In this document: positions 35,826 to 47,111 of the stretch, piece by piece | Layout: the number at the start of each line of letters is the position of its first letter | Position numbering within the stretch: position 1 is the first letter of the stretch | NCBI GenBank assembly: GCA_016185275.1 | Contig: JACPNX010000036.1 | Span: 1-64,000 of the forward strand | DNA length: 64,000 nucleotides | Origin: Actinomycetota bacterium | GTDB lineage: Bacteria > Actinomycetota > Acidimicrobiia > Acidimicrobiales > Iamiaceae | Direction: 5' to 3' | Notes under the pieces: generated by a model | Seen by the model: the letters and a program-made list of their open reading frames with translations, nothing else | Databases searched by the model: none | Told to the model about the DNA's origin: nothing | Made by a program: the position numbers and the translations under genes

Positions 35826-36446
35826 ATGTACAGACCCGCCGCACATGTCGTTGACGATACGACGGGTTGGCAGATCCTGGCGGGCGCCCGAGCGGGCCAC
35901 CTGGTCACTGCCGAGGCCGGGTCGCTCGATGCGACGTTCCTCCCGTTCCTGGTCGATGTCGGCGCCCGCCGCGTCCTCGCTCACTTCGCACGGGCGAACC
36001 CGCAGTGGCGGTCTGCCGACGGTGCGCGTGGCCTGCTCATCGCGTCCGGGGCCGATGCGTACATCTCGCCGAGCTACTACGCGACGAAGCGAGAGACCGG
36101 GAAGGTCGTGCCGACGTGGAACTACACCGTCGTGCACGTGCATGGGGTGCTGCGTATCCACGACGATGACGACTGGCTCCGCGACCTCGTCAGCGGGCTG
36201 ACTGACCTCCACGAGCGAGGTCGTGAGGAGCCGTGGGCCATCACCGATGCTCCCGCGGAGTACATCAACCGCAACCTGAAGGCCATCGTCGGCGTGGAGC
36301 TCGTTGTGGACCGCCTCGAAGCCAAGCGGAAGCTCAGTCAGAACCGCTCGTCCGAAGACATCGCCGGTGTCGTCGATGGCCTCTCGCGTGGCACCGCCAT
36401 CGAGCGCGCCGTTGCCGGCGAGATGCAGCAGTCGGAGAGTGGATAG
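35826..36446 (+). CDS. PaiB-family FMN-binding protein
   Basis: The 206-residue protein matches the FMN-binding negative transcriptional regulator PaiB family, a flavin-reductase-like split barrel. Typical segments are GHLVTAEAGSLDATFLPFLV, AHFARANPQWR, SPSYYATKRETGKVVPTWNYTVVHVHG and the C-terminal VGVELVVDRLEAKRKLSQNR. ATG 35826 is 6 nt after GAGAAT, so it is probably leaderless. In Bacillus the relative PaiB acts in polyamine-related regulation; here the role is unknown. Confidence 0.9.
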   Translation: MYRPAAHVVDDTTGWQILAGARAGHLVTAEAGSLDATFLPFLVDVGARRVLAHFARANPQWRSADGARGLLIASGADAYISPSYYATKRETGKVVPTWNYTVVHVHGVLRIHDDDDWLRDLVSGLTDLHERGREEPWAITDAPAEYINRNLKAIVGVELVVDRLEAKRKLSQNRSSEDIAGVVDGLSRGTAIERAVAGEMQQSESG

Positions 36447-36948
36447 CCGGGGCGGATCAGGACGCCCCAATGTGCCGTTCCGGGCACCGCAACTCTCGCG
36501 AGCGCCGCCGGCTCGAAGATGCCCCCAGGCACGGCAAGGGCACTGCCCTTCAGGCTGGGCGAGCGGGCCCCGGAAAGCCGACGCGGATCATGCTTCCGGC
36601 GGGTACATGTCGAAGAAGCAACGCGGGCGCAGGCCGAGCCGGGTCCAAGCGGTGCCTCGTTCGTCGTCGAGGTCCGTGCGAGCCGCCCACGGGCAGCCGG
36701 TCGACCCGACTCCCGGGGCGAGCCGCCAGCCTCGCTGCCGGGCGTGCGGCCTTGACCCGACGCCGCCACGCCTCCGCTTCGGGCGGCGGGCCGACGACCC
36801 ACCCGTGCGTCGCCAAGCGTTCAACGGACTCCCCGGGTATTCGCTGGTCATGGCGATGGCAGGACGACCGTCGTCCGGGCTCATCCGCCGTCGTCCGTCG
36901 TCGTTCTTGACCGACCTGTGACCGCTACGTGTGCCTGCGGCCGCCGCA
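36447..36948. other. Gap without a confident gene
   Basis: The stretch is open in several frames because of high GC. The best candidate is a frame of about 104 codons from ATG 36607 to 36921 (plus), starting MSKKQRGRRPSRVQ with one CxxC. It lacks a Shine-Dalgarno sequence and recognisable similarity, so I do not call it a gene. Confidence 0.3.
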
Positions 36949-37215
36949 TCAGCGATCGGCGATGACCGCGAGGTCGAGGCCGAGTTGATCGGCACCGCAG
37001 CGGAACGCGTCCGAAACGCTCTCGGGCGCGGCGAACCTGATCGGCCAGTCATGGGTCACGGCGGCGGCAAGGGTCTCGGCTTGCAGCAGCGACACGGCGT
37101 AGGTGTGCTGAATCGCTCCGGCAGTTCGGACCAACGGCCGCGGGTCGACGACGGTGAGGACGGCCGCGTCGGGTTCGGCGAGGCGTTCGCTGAGAGCGTG
37201 CCTGTCGCGCATCAA
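36949..37215 (-). CDS. Unknown 88-aa protein, possible PIN-like toxin fragment
   Basis: The frame encodes RHALSERLAEPDAAVLTVVD, then LLQAETLAAAVTHDWPIRFAAPE and LGLDLAVI. The order and spacing resemble the C-terminal half of PIN-like toxins, with DWP and PE near the last strand, but the N-terminal catalytic Asp region is missing. Two adjacent ATGs open it. It may be a truncated toxin gene or an independent small protein. Confidence 0.4.
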   Translation of the reverse strand: MMRDRHALSERLAEPDAAVLTVVDPRPLVRTAGAIQHTYAVSLLQAETLAAAVTHDWPIRFAAPESVSDAFRCGADQLGLDLAVIADR

Positions 37216-37271
37216 GCCACTGGACCCATAGGTCGAGAGCTCGTCGGCCGGAGGTCAGTCACGGGATCTCT

Positions 37272-38372
37272 CTAGGTCCACTCATCGGGCAACACAGCGA
37301 ACACATCGACGTCCTGGCGTTGGCCCCGCCAGACGCCGTGGGCACGGAGAGTCCCCTCGCAGGTGAAGCCCGCGCGACGTGCGACAGCGGCCGAAGCCGC
37401 GTTGTTCGACTGGATGGTCAGAACGACCCGTGCTGCCCCGAGGTCGAACAACCACGTCGTCATGAGCGTGACGGCGCGTGTCGCCAGTCCTCGTCCTCTC
37501 GCGTCTGCAGCCAGCCAGTAGCCGAACTGCGCCACATCCGTGTTCGACCAGTTGTCGATGCCGCACATCCCGACTGGTTCGCCCGAGGCAGCATCAACGA
37601 TGGCGAAGGCAGTTCCGGTCGGATCACCTTTGGCATGGAATGTTCGCCAGCAGGCCTCGATGCGCTGGATGATCAAGATCGCGTCTGCGAGCGACTCGGG
37701 CGGTGGGCCGTTGTAGCGCTGAATCGCGGGGTCTTGCGACGCCGTGGTCAGGAACTTCGCGTCTGCCGGGTTCCATGGTCTGAGCACGACCACGTCGTCG
37801 GAAAGCGTGACTCGGTCCATCATCGTGACGGCCTGTCCGAACTCATCCAGGAGTGACCTCACGGTGGCGGATTTGCCATCGGTGTATGACTTCCGGTCGC
37901 TGCCGCCCTCCTCGATCAGTTGGAGCTTCAACGTCTCGTAGGCACGGGAGGCATCGGAGCTCCGACGGAGGAGATCCCGGAATCGTAGGTAGTCGCGCCA
38001 CTGCCTGCCGTCGACATCGACGACATGGAGGTGCGCGACCCGGTACCAAGGTCGTGCTTCGAGCACGAACACGTGGCCACCCTCGTCGCCGGCGTCTCCT
38101 CGGTAGATCCACCCGGCGCTCTCGAGTCGATTCTGGATGCGGGAAACGTCGTGATGGTCGGCGATCGCGGCCGCGAGATCGATGATCGGCTTCGCCAGCA
38201 GACCGACCACCGATGACGACCCAATCTGTTCCACGGCTGCGGCGTCGGGCCCCAGGACCTCCTCGACGCGGGCCCGTAGAGAGGCGCCGACGAGAATCCA
38301 GTCTTCGGTCGTCGGTCGCAGGCGAAGGTCGTGGTAGTGGAGCCCGAGCCCCGCTTCGATCGCTTCCTCCAC
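37272..38372 (-). CDS. GrpB-GNAT acetyltransferase fusion
   Basis: The 366-residue protein has an N-terminal GrpB/UPF0157 nucleotidyltransferase-like domain (VEQIGSSSVVGLLAKPIIDL, then HVFVLEARPWYRVAHLHVVD; residues about 25-175). The C-terminus is a GNAT N-acetyltransferase domain (residues about 185-366) with the acetyl-CoA loop YWLAADARGRGLATRAV and the final VWRGQRQDVDVFAVL. The two are in one frame without an intervening stop. GTG 38372 is chosen; an internal ATG ATG precedes the GNAT part. Each domain is common alone; the pair in one chain is unusual. A tailoring or resistance role is speculative. Confidence 0.82.
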   Translation of the reverse strand: MEEAIEAGLGLHYHDLRLRPTTEDWILVGASLRARVEEVLGPDAAAVEQIGSSSVVGLLAKPIIDLAAAIADHHDVSRIQNRLESAGWIYRGDAGDEGGHVFVLEARPWYRVAHLHVVDVDGRQWRDYLRFRDLLRRSSDASRAYETLKLQLIEEGGSDRKSYTDGKSATVRSLLDEFGQAVTMMDRVTLSDDVVVLRPWNPADAKFLTTASQDPAIQRYNGPPPESLADAILIIQRIEACWRTFHAKGDPTGTAFAIVDAASGEPVGMCGIDNWSNTDVAQFGYWLAADARGRGLATRAVTLMTTWLFDLGAARVVLTIQSNNAASAAVARRAGFTCEGTLRAHGVWRGQRQDVDVFAVLPDEWT

Positions 38373-38399
38373 TGCTCCATCGTGGCGCGTGGAGCGCTT

Positions 38400-38782
38400 C
38401 GGACGAGGACGTCCGGGCGATGACCGGCTCGGCGCGATTGGCCCCGTGAGACGTACGGTCAGTTCTGTGAAGGTGTTCCTGCTGGGAGGGCGCTGGGCGG
38501 GGGCGCCGTGGATGTGGGTCAGGTACTCCGGCAACGTCCAGTCGGCACCGACGCATCGCAACGCGGTCTGCCAGGTGGGGACGTGCGCGCGTTGACGAGG
38601 CCAGGGGTGATGACGCGTCCGGGCAGGTCGACGATGTCGGCGCCGGCGTGGTCGAGGTCAGCGTCGATCTCGGCGATGCGGTCGCCGTCGACGAGCACGT
38701 CGATGCGCTCCGCATCCGGCCGTCCCGCCGACGTGGTGACCACTCGGGCACCCCGGAGCAGGGTCCGCCCTGGATCAGTCAC
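38400..38782 (-). pseudogene. Amidohydrolase N-terminal fragment with frameshift
   Basis: From GTG 38782 the frame reads TLLRGARVVTTSAGRPDAER to GRVITPGLVNA, the start of a metal-dependent amidohydrolase (cytosine deaminase/chlorohydrolase type). The metal-binding HxH that should follow is disturbed. At about 38595 the homology passes to another frame, TWQTALRCVGADWTLPEYLTH, then ends at about 38500. About 80% of the gene is missing. It lies 22 bp after the PPOX-like gene. Confidence 0.7.
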
Positions 38783-38804
38783 CCGGGCCCGCCGTCGATC
38801 GAGC

Positions 38805-39362
38805 TCACCCGGGATCGGTGGCGTTCCACGGCATCGTGCCGGAGGCCCAGTGGGTGAGCGGCTCCTCCTGGTCGTTGCTGTGGAGGTGGCGTGGAGGCGT
38901 GGCGAAGGTCTCGTAGGGCCGGCAGCGGAGGACGACGCGTCCCTCCTCCTCGGCCATGGCGGCGACGAAGGGCCGGGTGTCCTCGCCGAGCGGCTCGCCG
39001 GACATGCGACCACCGACGGCCATCATCACGTCGACGACGAGCTCGGGATCCGTGTCGACGACGGCGTCGCAGTACACCTGCAGGTAGGAGAACGGCCAGC
39101 GTTCGTCGAGGACGCACAGGCTGACCTTGGGGTTCCTGGCGACGGACTTGGCTTTGCCACGGTCGCGCATGGTGGACACGAGGAGCTCGTCGTCGTCGGT
39201 CGGCACGTAGTACACGATCGACATTGCCGGGCCGTCGGCTCGGCGCGGTGTGCCGAACACGCAGGTGCGGTGGGTGCGGACGAACTCTCGTCGCTCCGAG
39301 GCGAGCATGTCGCGGTCGGTGGGCGGCGTGAAGGGCTCGGGGGCAAGGGGTCGCAGGGTCAT
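38805..39362 (-). CDS. Pyridoxamine-phosphate-oxidase-like flavin/F420 protein
   Basis: The 185-residue split-barrel protein shows FVRTHRTCVFGTPRRADGPA, MSIVYYVPTDDDELLVSTM, KAKSVARNPKVSLCVLDERW and FSYLQVYCDAVV, the pattern of PPOX-class FMN- or F420-binding oxidoreductases. It stands 46 bp after the FAH-family gene in the TetR-controlled catabolic operon. The substrate is unknown; a reductase role in aromatic turnover is possible. Confidence 0.85.
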   Translation of the reverse strand: MTLRPLAPEPFTPPTDRDMLASERREFVRTHRTCVFGTPRRADGPAMSIVYYVPTDDDELLVSTMRDRGKAKSVARNPKVSLCVLDERWPFSYLQVYCDAVVDTDPELVVDVMMAVGGRMSGEPLGEDTRPFVAAMAEEEGRVVLRCRPYETFATPPRHLHSNDQEEPLTHWASGTMPWNATDPG

Positions 39363-39408
39363 GAGGCTCTCCTGTCGGCGGTGCCGGCGTCTGTCATGGC
39401 GGCTCGCA

Positions 39409-40236
39409 TCACACGCACCGGTTGCGGATGGTGCCGATGCCTTCGATCCAGGATTCGAGGATCTGGCCGGGTTGCAGGAATCGGGCGGGTTGGTGGGCGA
39501 TGCCGACACCGGCGGGGGTGCCGGTGAATATCACGTCGCCGGGCAGGAGCGGCAGGACGGCCGAGAGCTCGGCGATGAGGCGGGGCACGCTGAAGACGAG
39601 GTCGTTGGTGCGGGCGTCCTGGACCTTCTCTCCGTCGACCGAGCAGCCGAGGGCGAGGTCGTCGGGGTCGGTCAGCTCGTCGACGGTGACGACCCACGGG
39701 CCGATCGGGCCGTAGCCGCGGCGGGACTTGCCCAGGGAGAACTGGGCGCCGGCGGCGAACTGGAGGTGCCGGTCGCTGATGTCCTGCCCGATCGTCAGCC
39801 CGGCGATGTGTGACCACCCGTCGGCCTCGGCGACGCGATCGGCGACGGTGCCGATGACGGCGACGAGCTCGACCTCCCAGTCGACGCTGTCCCCGACGAT
39901 CTCGATGTCGTCGAACGGCCCGGCGAGCGCGGCGGGGAACTTGGTGAACGTCGCCGGGACCTCGGGGAGGGCCATGCCGGCCTCCTCGGCGTGGCTCCGG
40001 TAGTTGAGCCCGATGGCGAACACCTGCCTGGGAGCGGGGACGGGGTTACGGAGGTCGGTCTCGACGAGTGGTCCGGTGCCGGTGGTGATGCTGCGGGCGA
40101 CCTCGATAAAGGCGGGCCAGTCGTCATAGACGCCCATCGGGTCGCTGCCGAAGAGGCCGTCGCAGGCTTGGGCGATGTCGGAGATCTGGTCGCCGAGGAC
40201 GAGCACAGCGCGGCCGTTGCTGTTGGCGATCTTCAT
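39409..40236 (-). CDS. Fumarylacetoacetate hydrolase family protein
   Basis: The 275-residue protein has the FAH-family core: FAIGLNYRSHAEEAGM, PATFTKFPAALAGPFDDI, the metal-binding DWEVELVAVIG, then GYGPIGPWVV and VIFTGTPAGVG. Members cleave or hydrate the products of aromatic ring fission, such as 2-hydroxymuconate derivatives or acylpyruvates. The ATG overlaps the stop of the broken monooxygenase gene. Together with the extradiol dioxygenase this suggests a meta-cleavage pathway. Confidence 0.92.
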   Translation of the reverse strand: MKIANSNGRAVLVLGDQISDIAQACDGLFGSDPMGVYDDWPAFIEVARSITTGTGPLVETDLRNPVPAPRQVFAIGLNYRSHAEEAGMALPEVPATFTKFPAALAGPFDDIEIVGDSVDWEVELVAVIGTVADRVAEADGWSHIAGLTIGQDISDRHLQFAAGAQFSLGKSRRGYGPIGPWVVTVDELTDPDDLALGCSVDGEKVQDARTNDLVFSVPRLIAELSAVLPLLPGDVIFTGTPAGVGIAHQPARFLQPGQILESWIEGIGTIRNRCV

Positions 40237-40504
40237 GTGAGGGCTCCTTGCCGGGCGGTGGTGGTGAGGTCGTGGCGGAGGTCGGCGAGCAGCGTCGAGG
40301 CTGCCGCGGCGGTGGGGGCGGTGCCGTAGAGGTGGAAGTCCGGTCGTTGCAGCGCGGCGGCGGTGTCGTGGCGGGCGAACCAGCGTCCGTAGACGGGATC
40401 GGGGTGCGGCGACCGAGCTGTCCGAGCAGGATGGCCAGCGTGTTGCTGACGGGGCCGTAGCCGACGATGACGACGTCGGCGTCGACGGGCACCACCGGGT
40501 TCAC
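40233..40504 (-). pseudogene. Flavin monooxygenase (MhpA-like) with large internal deletion
   Basis: From ATG 40504 the frame reads VDADVVIVGYGPVSNTLAIL, the FAD-binding N-terminus of aromatic-ring hydroxylases of the MhpA type. At about 40405 the homology jumps to another frame, DPVYGRWFARHDTAAALQRP then STLLADLRHDLTT, the C-terminus of the same family. Roughly 450 central residues are absent. Both ends keep their ATGA overlaps with the dioxygenase and FAH genes, so the deletion took place inside an originally continuous operon. Confidence 0.82.
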
Positions 40505-41391
40505 CCGTTCCGCAGGGGCTGGTGGCCCCAGGCGCTGATCCGGTCATAGCGCCGGTTGTCGTCCCAGTCCTCGGTGACGACGCGGGCGCCGTGGCCGACC
40601 TCCACCTGGAACCCGGCGGGTGACGCGACGTAGAAGCTGAACATGGCGTCGTTGTCGTGGCGGCCCAGGCCGTTGGGAATCGGCAGGTCCGACGCCCAGG
40701 CCCGGTCGAGTGCGGCGCCGACGTCGTCTCGGTCGTTGGTCTCGAACATGACGTGGTGCAGGCGCTGGGGGAGATCGAACGGCGCCCGGGCCACGGCGAT
40801 GGTGTGGTGGCGCGGGTTGCAGTGGTAGAAGCGGACCTCGAGCTCGAGGCCGGGGGCCAGCTCGGTCTCGAGCCAGTCGGTCTGGCCCACGCCCAGGCTC
40901 TCGACGAGGAACGTGTGGGCCTCCTCGAACGCGGTCGTGGCGAACACGACGTGCCCGAACCCGACGCCTTCGGTGAGGAACCCGCCTGGGACAAGCTTCG
41001 ACGCGAACGGCGTCGCGGCGGGTTCGAGACCGACCACCACCTCGATCGGCACGCCCCACGGCGAACTCGTCCGGGCCAAGCGCTGGACACGGCGGACCTT
41101 GCGCTCCTCGTCCGAGCCTTCGGCGACATCGGCGCCGTGCGACTCGAGCCGGGCCACGACTTCATCGAACGCGGTGGCATCGGCGGCTTGGAGGCCGACG
41201 AAGGCGGCGTCGGTGAGCGGGCCGCGTTCGACGATGATGCGGTGGGCGGCGTCATCGTTGCGCCAGGTGACCGTTTCGTCGTCGGCCGGCTCGCCGGGCG
41301 CGAGGCCGATCACGTCGCCGAAGAAGGGGGTCAGGCTGTGAGGGTCTGGTACCTGGATCCCCAGGTAGGCGAGCTCGAGGTCATGGCGCAT
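40501..41391 (-). CDS. Extradiol ring-cleavage dioxygenase (VOC, BphC/catechol 2,3-dioxygenase type)
   Basis: The 296-residue enzyme has two vicinal-oxygen-chelate modules (about 5-135 and 145-290). Likely Fe(II) ligands lie in GFGHVVFAT, RLHHVMFET and FQVEVGHGA. It opens catecholic rings next to the hydroxyl pair. It starts inside the TetR gene end (11-bp overlap) and is followed by the broken hydroxylase and an FAH hydrolase, an arrangement typical of phenol or biphenyl meta-cleavage operons. Substrate not predictable. Confidence 0.9.
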   Translation of the reverse strand: MRHDLELAYLGIQVPDPHSLTPFFGDVIGLAPGEPADDETVTWRNDDAAHRIIVERGPLTDAAFVGLQAADATAFDEVVARLESHGADVAEGSDEERKVRRVQRLARTSSPWGVPIEVVVGLEPAATPFASKLVPGGFLTEGVGFGHVVFATTAFEEAHTFLVESLGVGQTDWLETELAPGLELEVRFYHCNPRHHTIAVARAPFDLPQRLHHVMFETNDRDDVGAALDRAWASDLPIPNGLGRHDNDAMFSFYVASPAGFQVEVGHGARVVTEDWDDNRRYDRISAWGHQPLRNG

Positions 41392-42046
41392 GGCGGGCTC
41401 CGTCGTCCGGGCCGAACAGGAGGAGGCACACTGCGTCGGCGTGCGCCTCGATCACCTCGTCTGCGGAGGGGTCGAGGCCGGTCAGCCGGCGGCACTCCGG
41501 GCCGAGCACGAACATCGTGGGGCCGGCGCCGGTCAGGATGTAGTACAGGTGCGCGGGCGGGATCGCCGGAACCGCTCCCCGCTCGGCGAGCGACGCCAGC
41601 ATCGACGCCGTCGCCTCATAGAGCGGCTGGATGTGACGCTCCACAAGCCAGTCCATCTGCGGGCCATCGGTCTTGCACTCCTGGGTGATGATGCGGTGCA
41701 CCTGCGGGTTGCGGGCCGAGAAGCCGATGAACTCGCGGACCAGCAGCCGGGCCGAGGTGACCTCGTCGACGCCGCGCAGGCCCGCTGCGCGTGCGGTCAA
41801 CTGGTCGGCGAGCCTGGTGAAGAGGACGTCCACCGCCGCCCGCCACAGCTCGTCCTTCGAGCTGAAGTGGTAGTTCAGCAACGGCTGCGTCACACCGGCT
41901 CGGGCCGCGATCTTCCGGGTGGAGGCACCGTCGAACCCCCGCTCGGAGAACACGTCCAACGCAGCCGCGAGGATGGCACCGCGCGTCGCATCCGCCGATG
42001 GGCGGGTCACCCGAGGCGGCGGCTTCGTCGCTGACGTCGATTCCAT
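41381..42046 (-). CDS. TetR-family transcriptional regulator
   Basis: The 221-residue repressor has an N-terminal HTH (TRGAILAAALDVFSERGFDG, STRKIAARAGVTQPLLNYHF) and a ligand-binding C-terminal domain of the TetR_C type. It is the first gene of the catabolic operon and overlaps the dioxygenase gene by 11 bp. A palindrome CCTGAT-6-ATCAGG about 40 bp upstream is a likely operator for autorepression. Confidence 0.92.
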   Translation of the reverse strand: MESTSATKPPPRVTRPSADATRGAILAAALDVFSERGFDGASTRKIAARAGVTQPLLNYHFSSKDELWRAAVDVLFTRLADQLTARAAGLRGVDEVTSARLLVREFIGFSARNPQVHRIITQECKTDGPQMDWLVERHIQPLYEATASMLASLAERGAVPAIPPAHLYYILTGAGPTMFVLGPECRRLTGLDPSADEVIEAHADAVCLLLFGPDDGARHAP

Positions 42047-42085
42047 CGCGCTACCTAAATCAAACGATCAGCTTTCTCGCAAGAC

Positions 42086-42103
42086 CCTGATTCTACGATC
42101 AGG
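42086..42103. promoter_or_regulatory. Palindrome upstream of tetR-type gene
   Basis: CCTGAT (42086-42091) and ATCAGG (42098-42103) are perfect inverted repeats around TCTACG. A further ACGATCAG half-site lies about 20 bp nearer the gene. The position, 40 bp before the TetR start, fits an autoregulatory operator. Confidence 0.5.
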
Positions 42104-42463
42104 TCGTGGCTCCGTCCCGCGACGGTCCGGATGCATCGGTTGCCCGGGAGATGAGCCTCATGCCCACTGCGGCCGATCACATCGCCAACCTGGAAGCCGC
42201 GGCGCGAATCCAAGCGCCGGCACCGCGACAGACGCCGCGAGGCCGAGGAGAGCGGGCGCCCGAGCAAGGACGGCCCGCCCGTCCGACCTCCAGTCGGAAG
42301 ACGACCAAGTCCTCCTCATGCGGGCGGGGTGCTTCAGGAATCGCAGTCGGCACGGTGCGATCCGGCCCAGCGACGTGCGTTTCGCCACGACGTCCACGAC
42401 CGTCCTCCTCCCCGCTGTGGTCCAGGTGCGCGGACCGTCGGCCGATCCCCCGAACGAGGCGCC
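42104..42463. other. Gap between tetR and the leuA leader
   Basis: I see no supported gene. A plus-strand frame from GTG 42106 opens with MAPSRDGPDASVAREMSLMP but becomes Arg/Ser/Pro-rich with no similarity. TACGAT at 42094-42099 lies 6 nt before that GTG, so a short leaderless transcript is possible. Confidence 0.35.
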
Positions 42464-42491
42464 TTGACGGGCGTGGGCCCCGACGGCGACC

Positions 42492-44963
<2,472 letters not shown>

Positions 44964-46497
44964 GACCGAGTCGGTCCGGCGGGCCGGTGACGCCAGCCTC
45001 GGCCGCGGCGGCGAGGCGCCGCGCCAGCTGTTCGAAGATGAGCGCATGGAAGGGCACCAGGCAGTACCAGTAGGCCCTGCCGGCCAGACCCCGCGGATAG
45101 AACAGCGCCCGCTGCACCAGGGTGGCGCCGGCGCCGTCGGGACGGATCTCCCACTCCAGCCACGCTTCGCCGGGCAGGCGCATCTCGGCGCGCAGGCGCA
45201 CGACCCGATCCGGTTCGACCGCCTCCACCCTCCAGAAGTCGACGGCGTCGCCCACGGCCATCACATCCGGGTTCCTGCGCCCCCGTCGCAGCCCGACGCC
45301 CCCCATCAGCTTGTCGGCCCAGCCCCGCACGCTCCACAGCAGCGGCGTCACGTACCAGCCCCGGTCGCCGCCGACGCCCTGGAGCGTGGCGAACAGCGCA
45401 GCCGGACGGGCGGCGGTACGCACTTCGCGGGTGTCGGCCAGGAAGCTACCGCCCGCCCAATCCGGGTCGGTCGGCAGGGGGTCGGCCGGCGTGCGGCCCG
45501 GCAGCGTGGCGTCGGACCAGCGGGTGACGACATGGTGCTCGGTGGCGCGCTGGAGCGCGAGCTCGATCGCCTCCCGGATGGGCAGCGGAGCTGGGGCCGT
45601 GCCGACCGGCGCGGGCCGGTCGCGGACCACGACCTCGTTGATGAGGCTCTCCACGAGCGGCTGGGCGAGTCCCGTCGGAAGCGGTGTCACCAGGCCGATC
45701 CAGTGCGACGACAGCCGAGGCGTGAGCACCGGAACGGGGATGATGACCCGGCGACGGAGGCCCGCCACCTCCGCGTAGGTGCGCATCATCTGCTGGTAGC
45801 TGACCACTTCGGGCCCGCCCAGCTCGACCACGCCGTCGAGAGCGCTGCCGTCGCTGACCGCCGCGAGCAGCACGGCGAGGACGTCGCGCACGGCGATCGG
45901 CTGGCAGCGGTTGTCGACCCAGCGCGGCGTGACCATGACGGGAAGCACCTCGACGAGATAGCGCAGCATCTCGAAGCTCGCGGAGCCCGAGCCGATGATG
46001 ACCGCGGCCCGAAGCTCGGTGACGGGGACCGGCCCCTCGGCGAGGAGGCGGCCCACCTCGTGCCGGCTGCGGAGGTGGGCCGAAAGCTGCGGATCGTCGT
46101 CGCGTCCGAGGCCACCGAGGTAGACGATCCGCCGGAGTCCGGTCGCCGCGGCGGCGTCGCGGAACGCACAGGCGGCGCGGCGGTCGGCGGCGGCGAAGTC
46201 GGCCGGTCCTCCCATGGAGTGGACGAGGAAGTAGGCCGCATCGCATCCGGCCATGGCCTCTTCGACGCCTCGGGTGTCGGCCACGTCGCCGCGGACCACC
46301 TCGACCCCGGCCCGCCACGGCTCGTCGTCGAGCTTGGCCGGCGTCCGGGCCAGGGCGCGGACACGGTGACCGGCGCCGAGCAGCTCAGGGACGAGCCGGC
46401 CGCCGATGTACCCGGTGGCCCCGGTGACGAGGACGTTGGCCATCGCCCCCGTCTACCCGGCGGGACGACGGTATGGCGGGTCGTACCGAGCCGTTCC

Positions 46498-47091
46498 TCA
46501 GCCGGCCGTGGGCAGCCAGGCCGGCCGTTCACCCTCGAACGCGTCGATGTCGGCACCGTGCGCCAGCGTCAGGCCGATGTCGTCGAGGCCTTCGAGGAAG
46601 CGGTGCCGCACCGAGTCGTCGAGCGGGAACTCGACGGTCAGACCGATGGCCGGCGCCTCGAGCGTGCGCCGTTCGACGTCGATCGTGATCTCCAGCGTCG
46701 GGTCGGCCTCGACGGCGCGCAGCAGCCGCTCGCCGACCTCGGCCGTCACGACCACCGGCACGAGGCCGTTCTTGGTGGCGTTGTTGCGGAAGATGTCGCC
46801 GAACCGCGGTGACACGACGGCCCGGAACCCGTACTGCTGGATGGCCCAGACCGCGTGCTCGCGCGACGACCCGGTGCCGAAGTTCGGCCCGGCGACGAGG
46901 ATGGTGGCGCCGGCGTGCTCGGCCCGGTTGAGCACGAAGTCCCGGTCGTCGCGCCACTCGGAGAACAGGCCCTTCTCGAAGCCGGTGCGAGCCACCTGCT
47001 TGAGCCAGTCGGACGGGATGATCTGGTCGGTGTCGACGTCGGAGCGGTCGAGCGGGACCGCGGTGCCCGACACGATGCGGACGGCTTCCAT
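46498..47091 (-). CDS. leuD: 3-isopropylmalate dehydratase small subunit
   Basis: The 197-residue subunit completes the isopropylmalate isomerase with LeuC. It shows VPLDRSDVDTDQIIPSDWL, PNFGTGSSREHAVWAIQQYG with the conserved SREHA loop, and FGDIFRNNATKNGLVPV. It follows leuC by 20 bp on the minus strand, the usual order. Confidence 0.96.
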   Translation of the reverse strand: MEAVRIVSGTAVPLDRSDVDTDQIIPSDWLKQVARTGFEKGLFSEWRDDRDFVLNRAEHAGATILVAGPNFGTGSSREHAVWAIQQYGFRAVVSPRFGDIFRNNATKNGLVPVVVTAEVGERLLRAVEADPTLEITIDVERRTLEAPAIGLTVEFPLDDSVRHRFLEGLDDIGLTLAHGADIDAFEGERPAWLPTAG

Positions 47092-47111
47092 GGGTTGCTC
47101 CTCGGGTCGGG

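Noticed and set aside
36607-36921. Plus-strand frame of about 104 codons with a CxxC
   Set aside because: It has no Shine-Dalgarno, no leaderless hexamer and no family similarity; composition is like non-coding GC-rich sequence.
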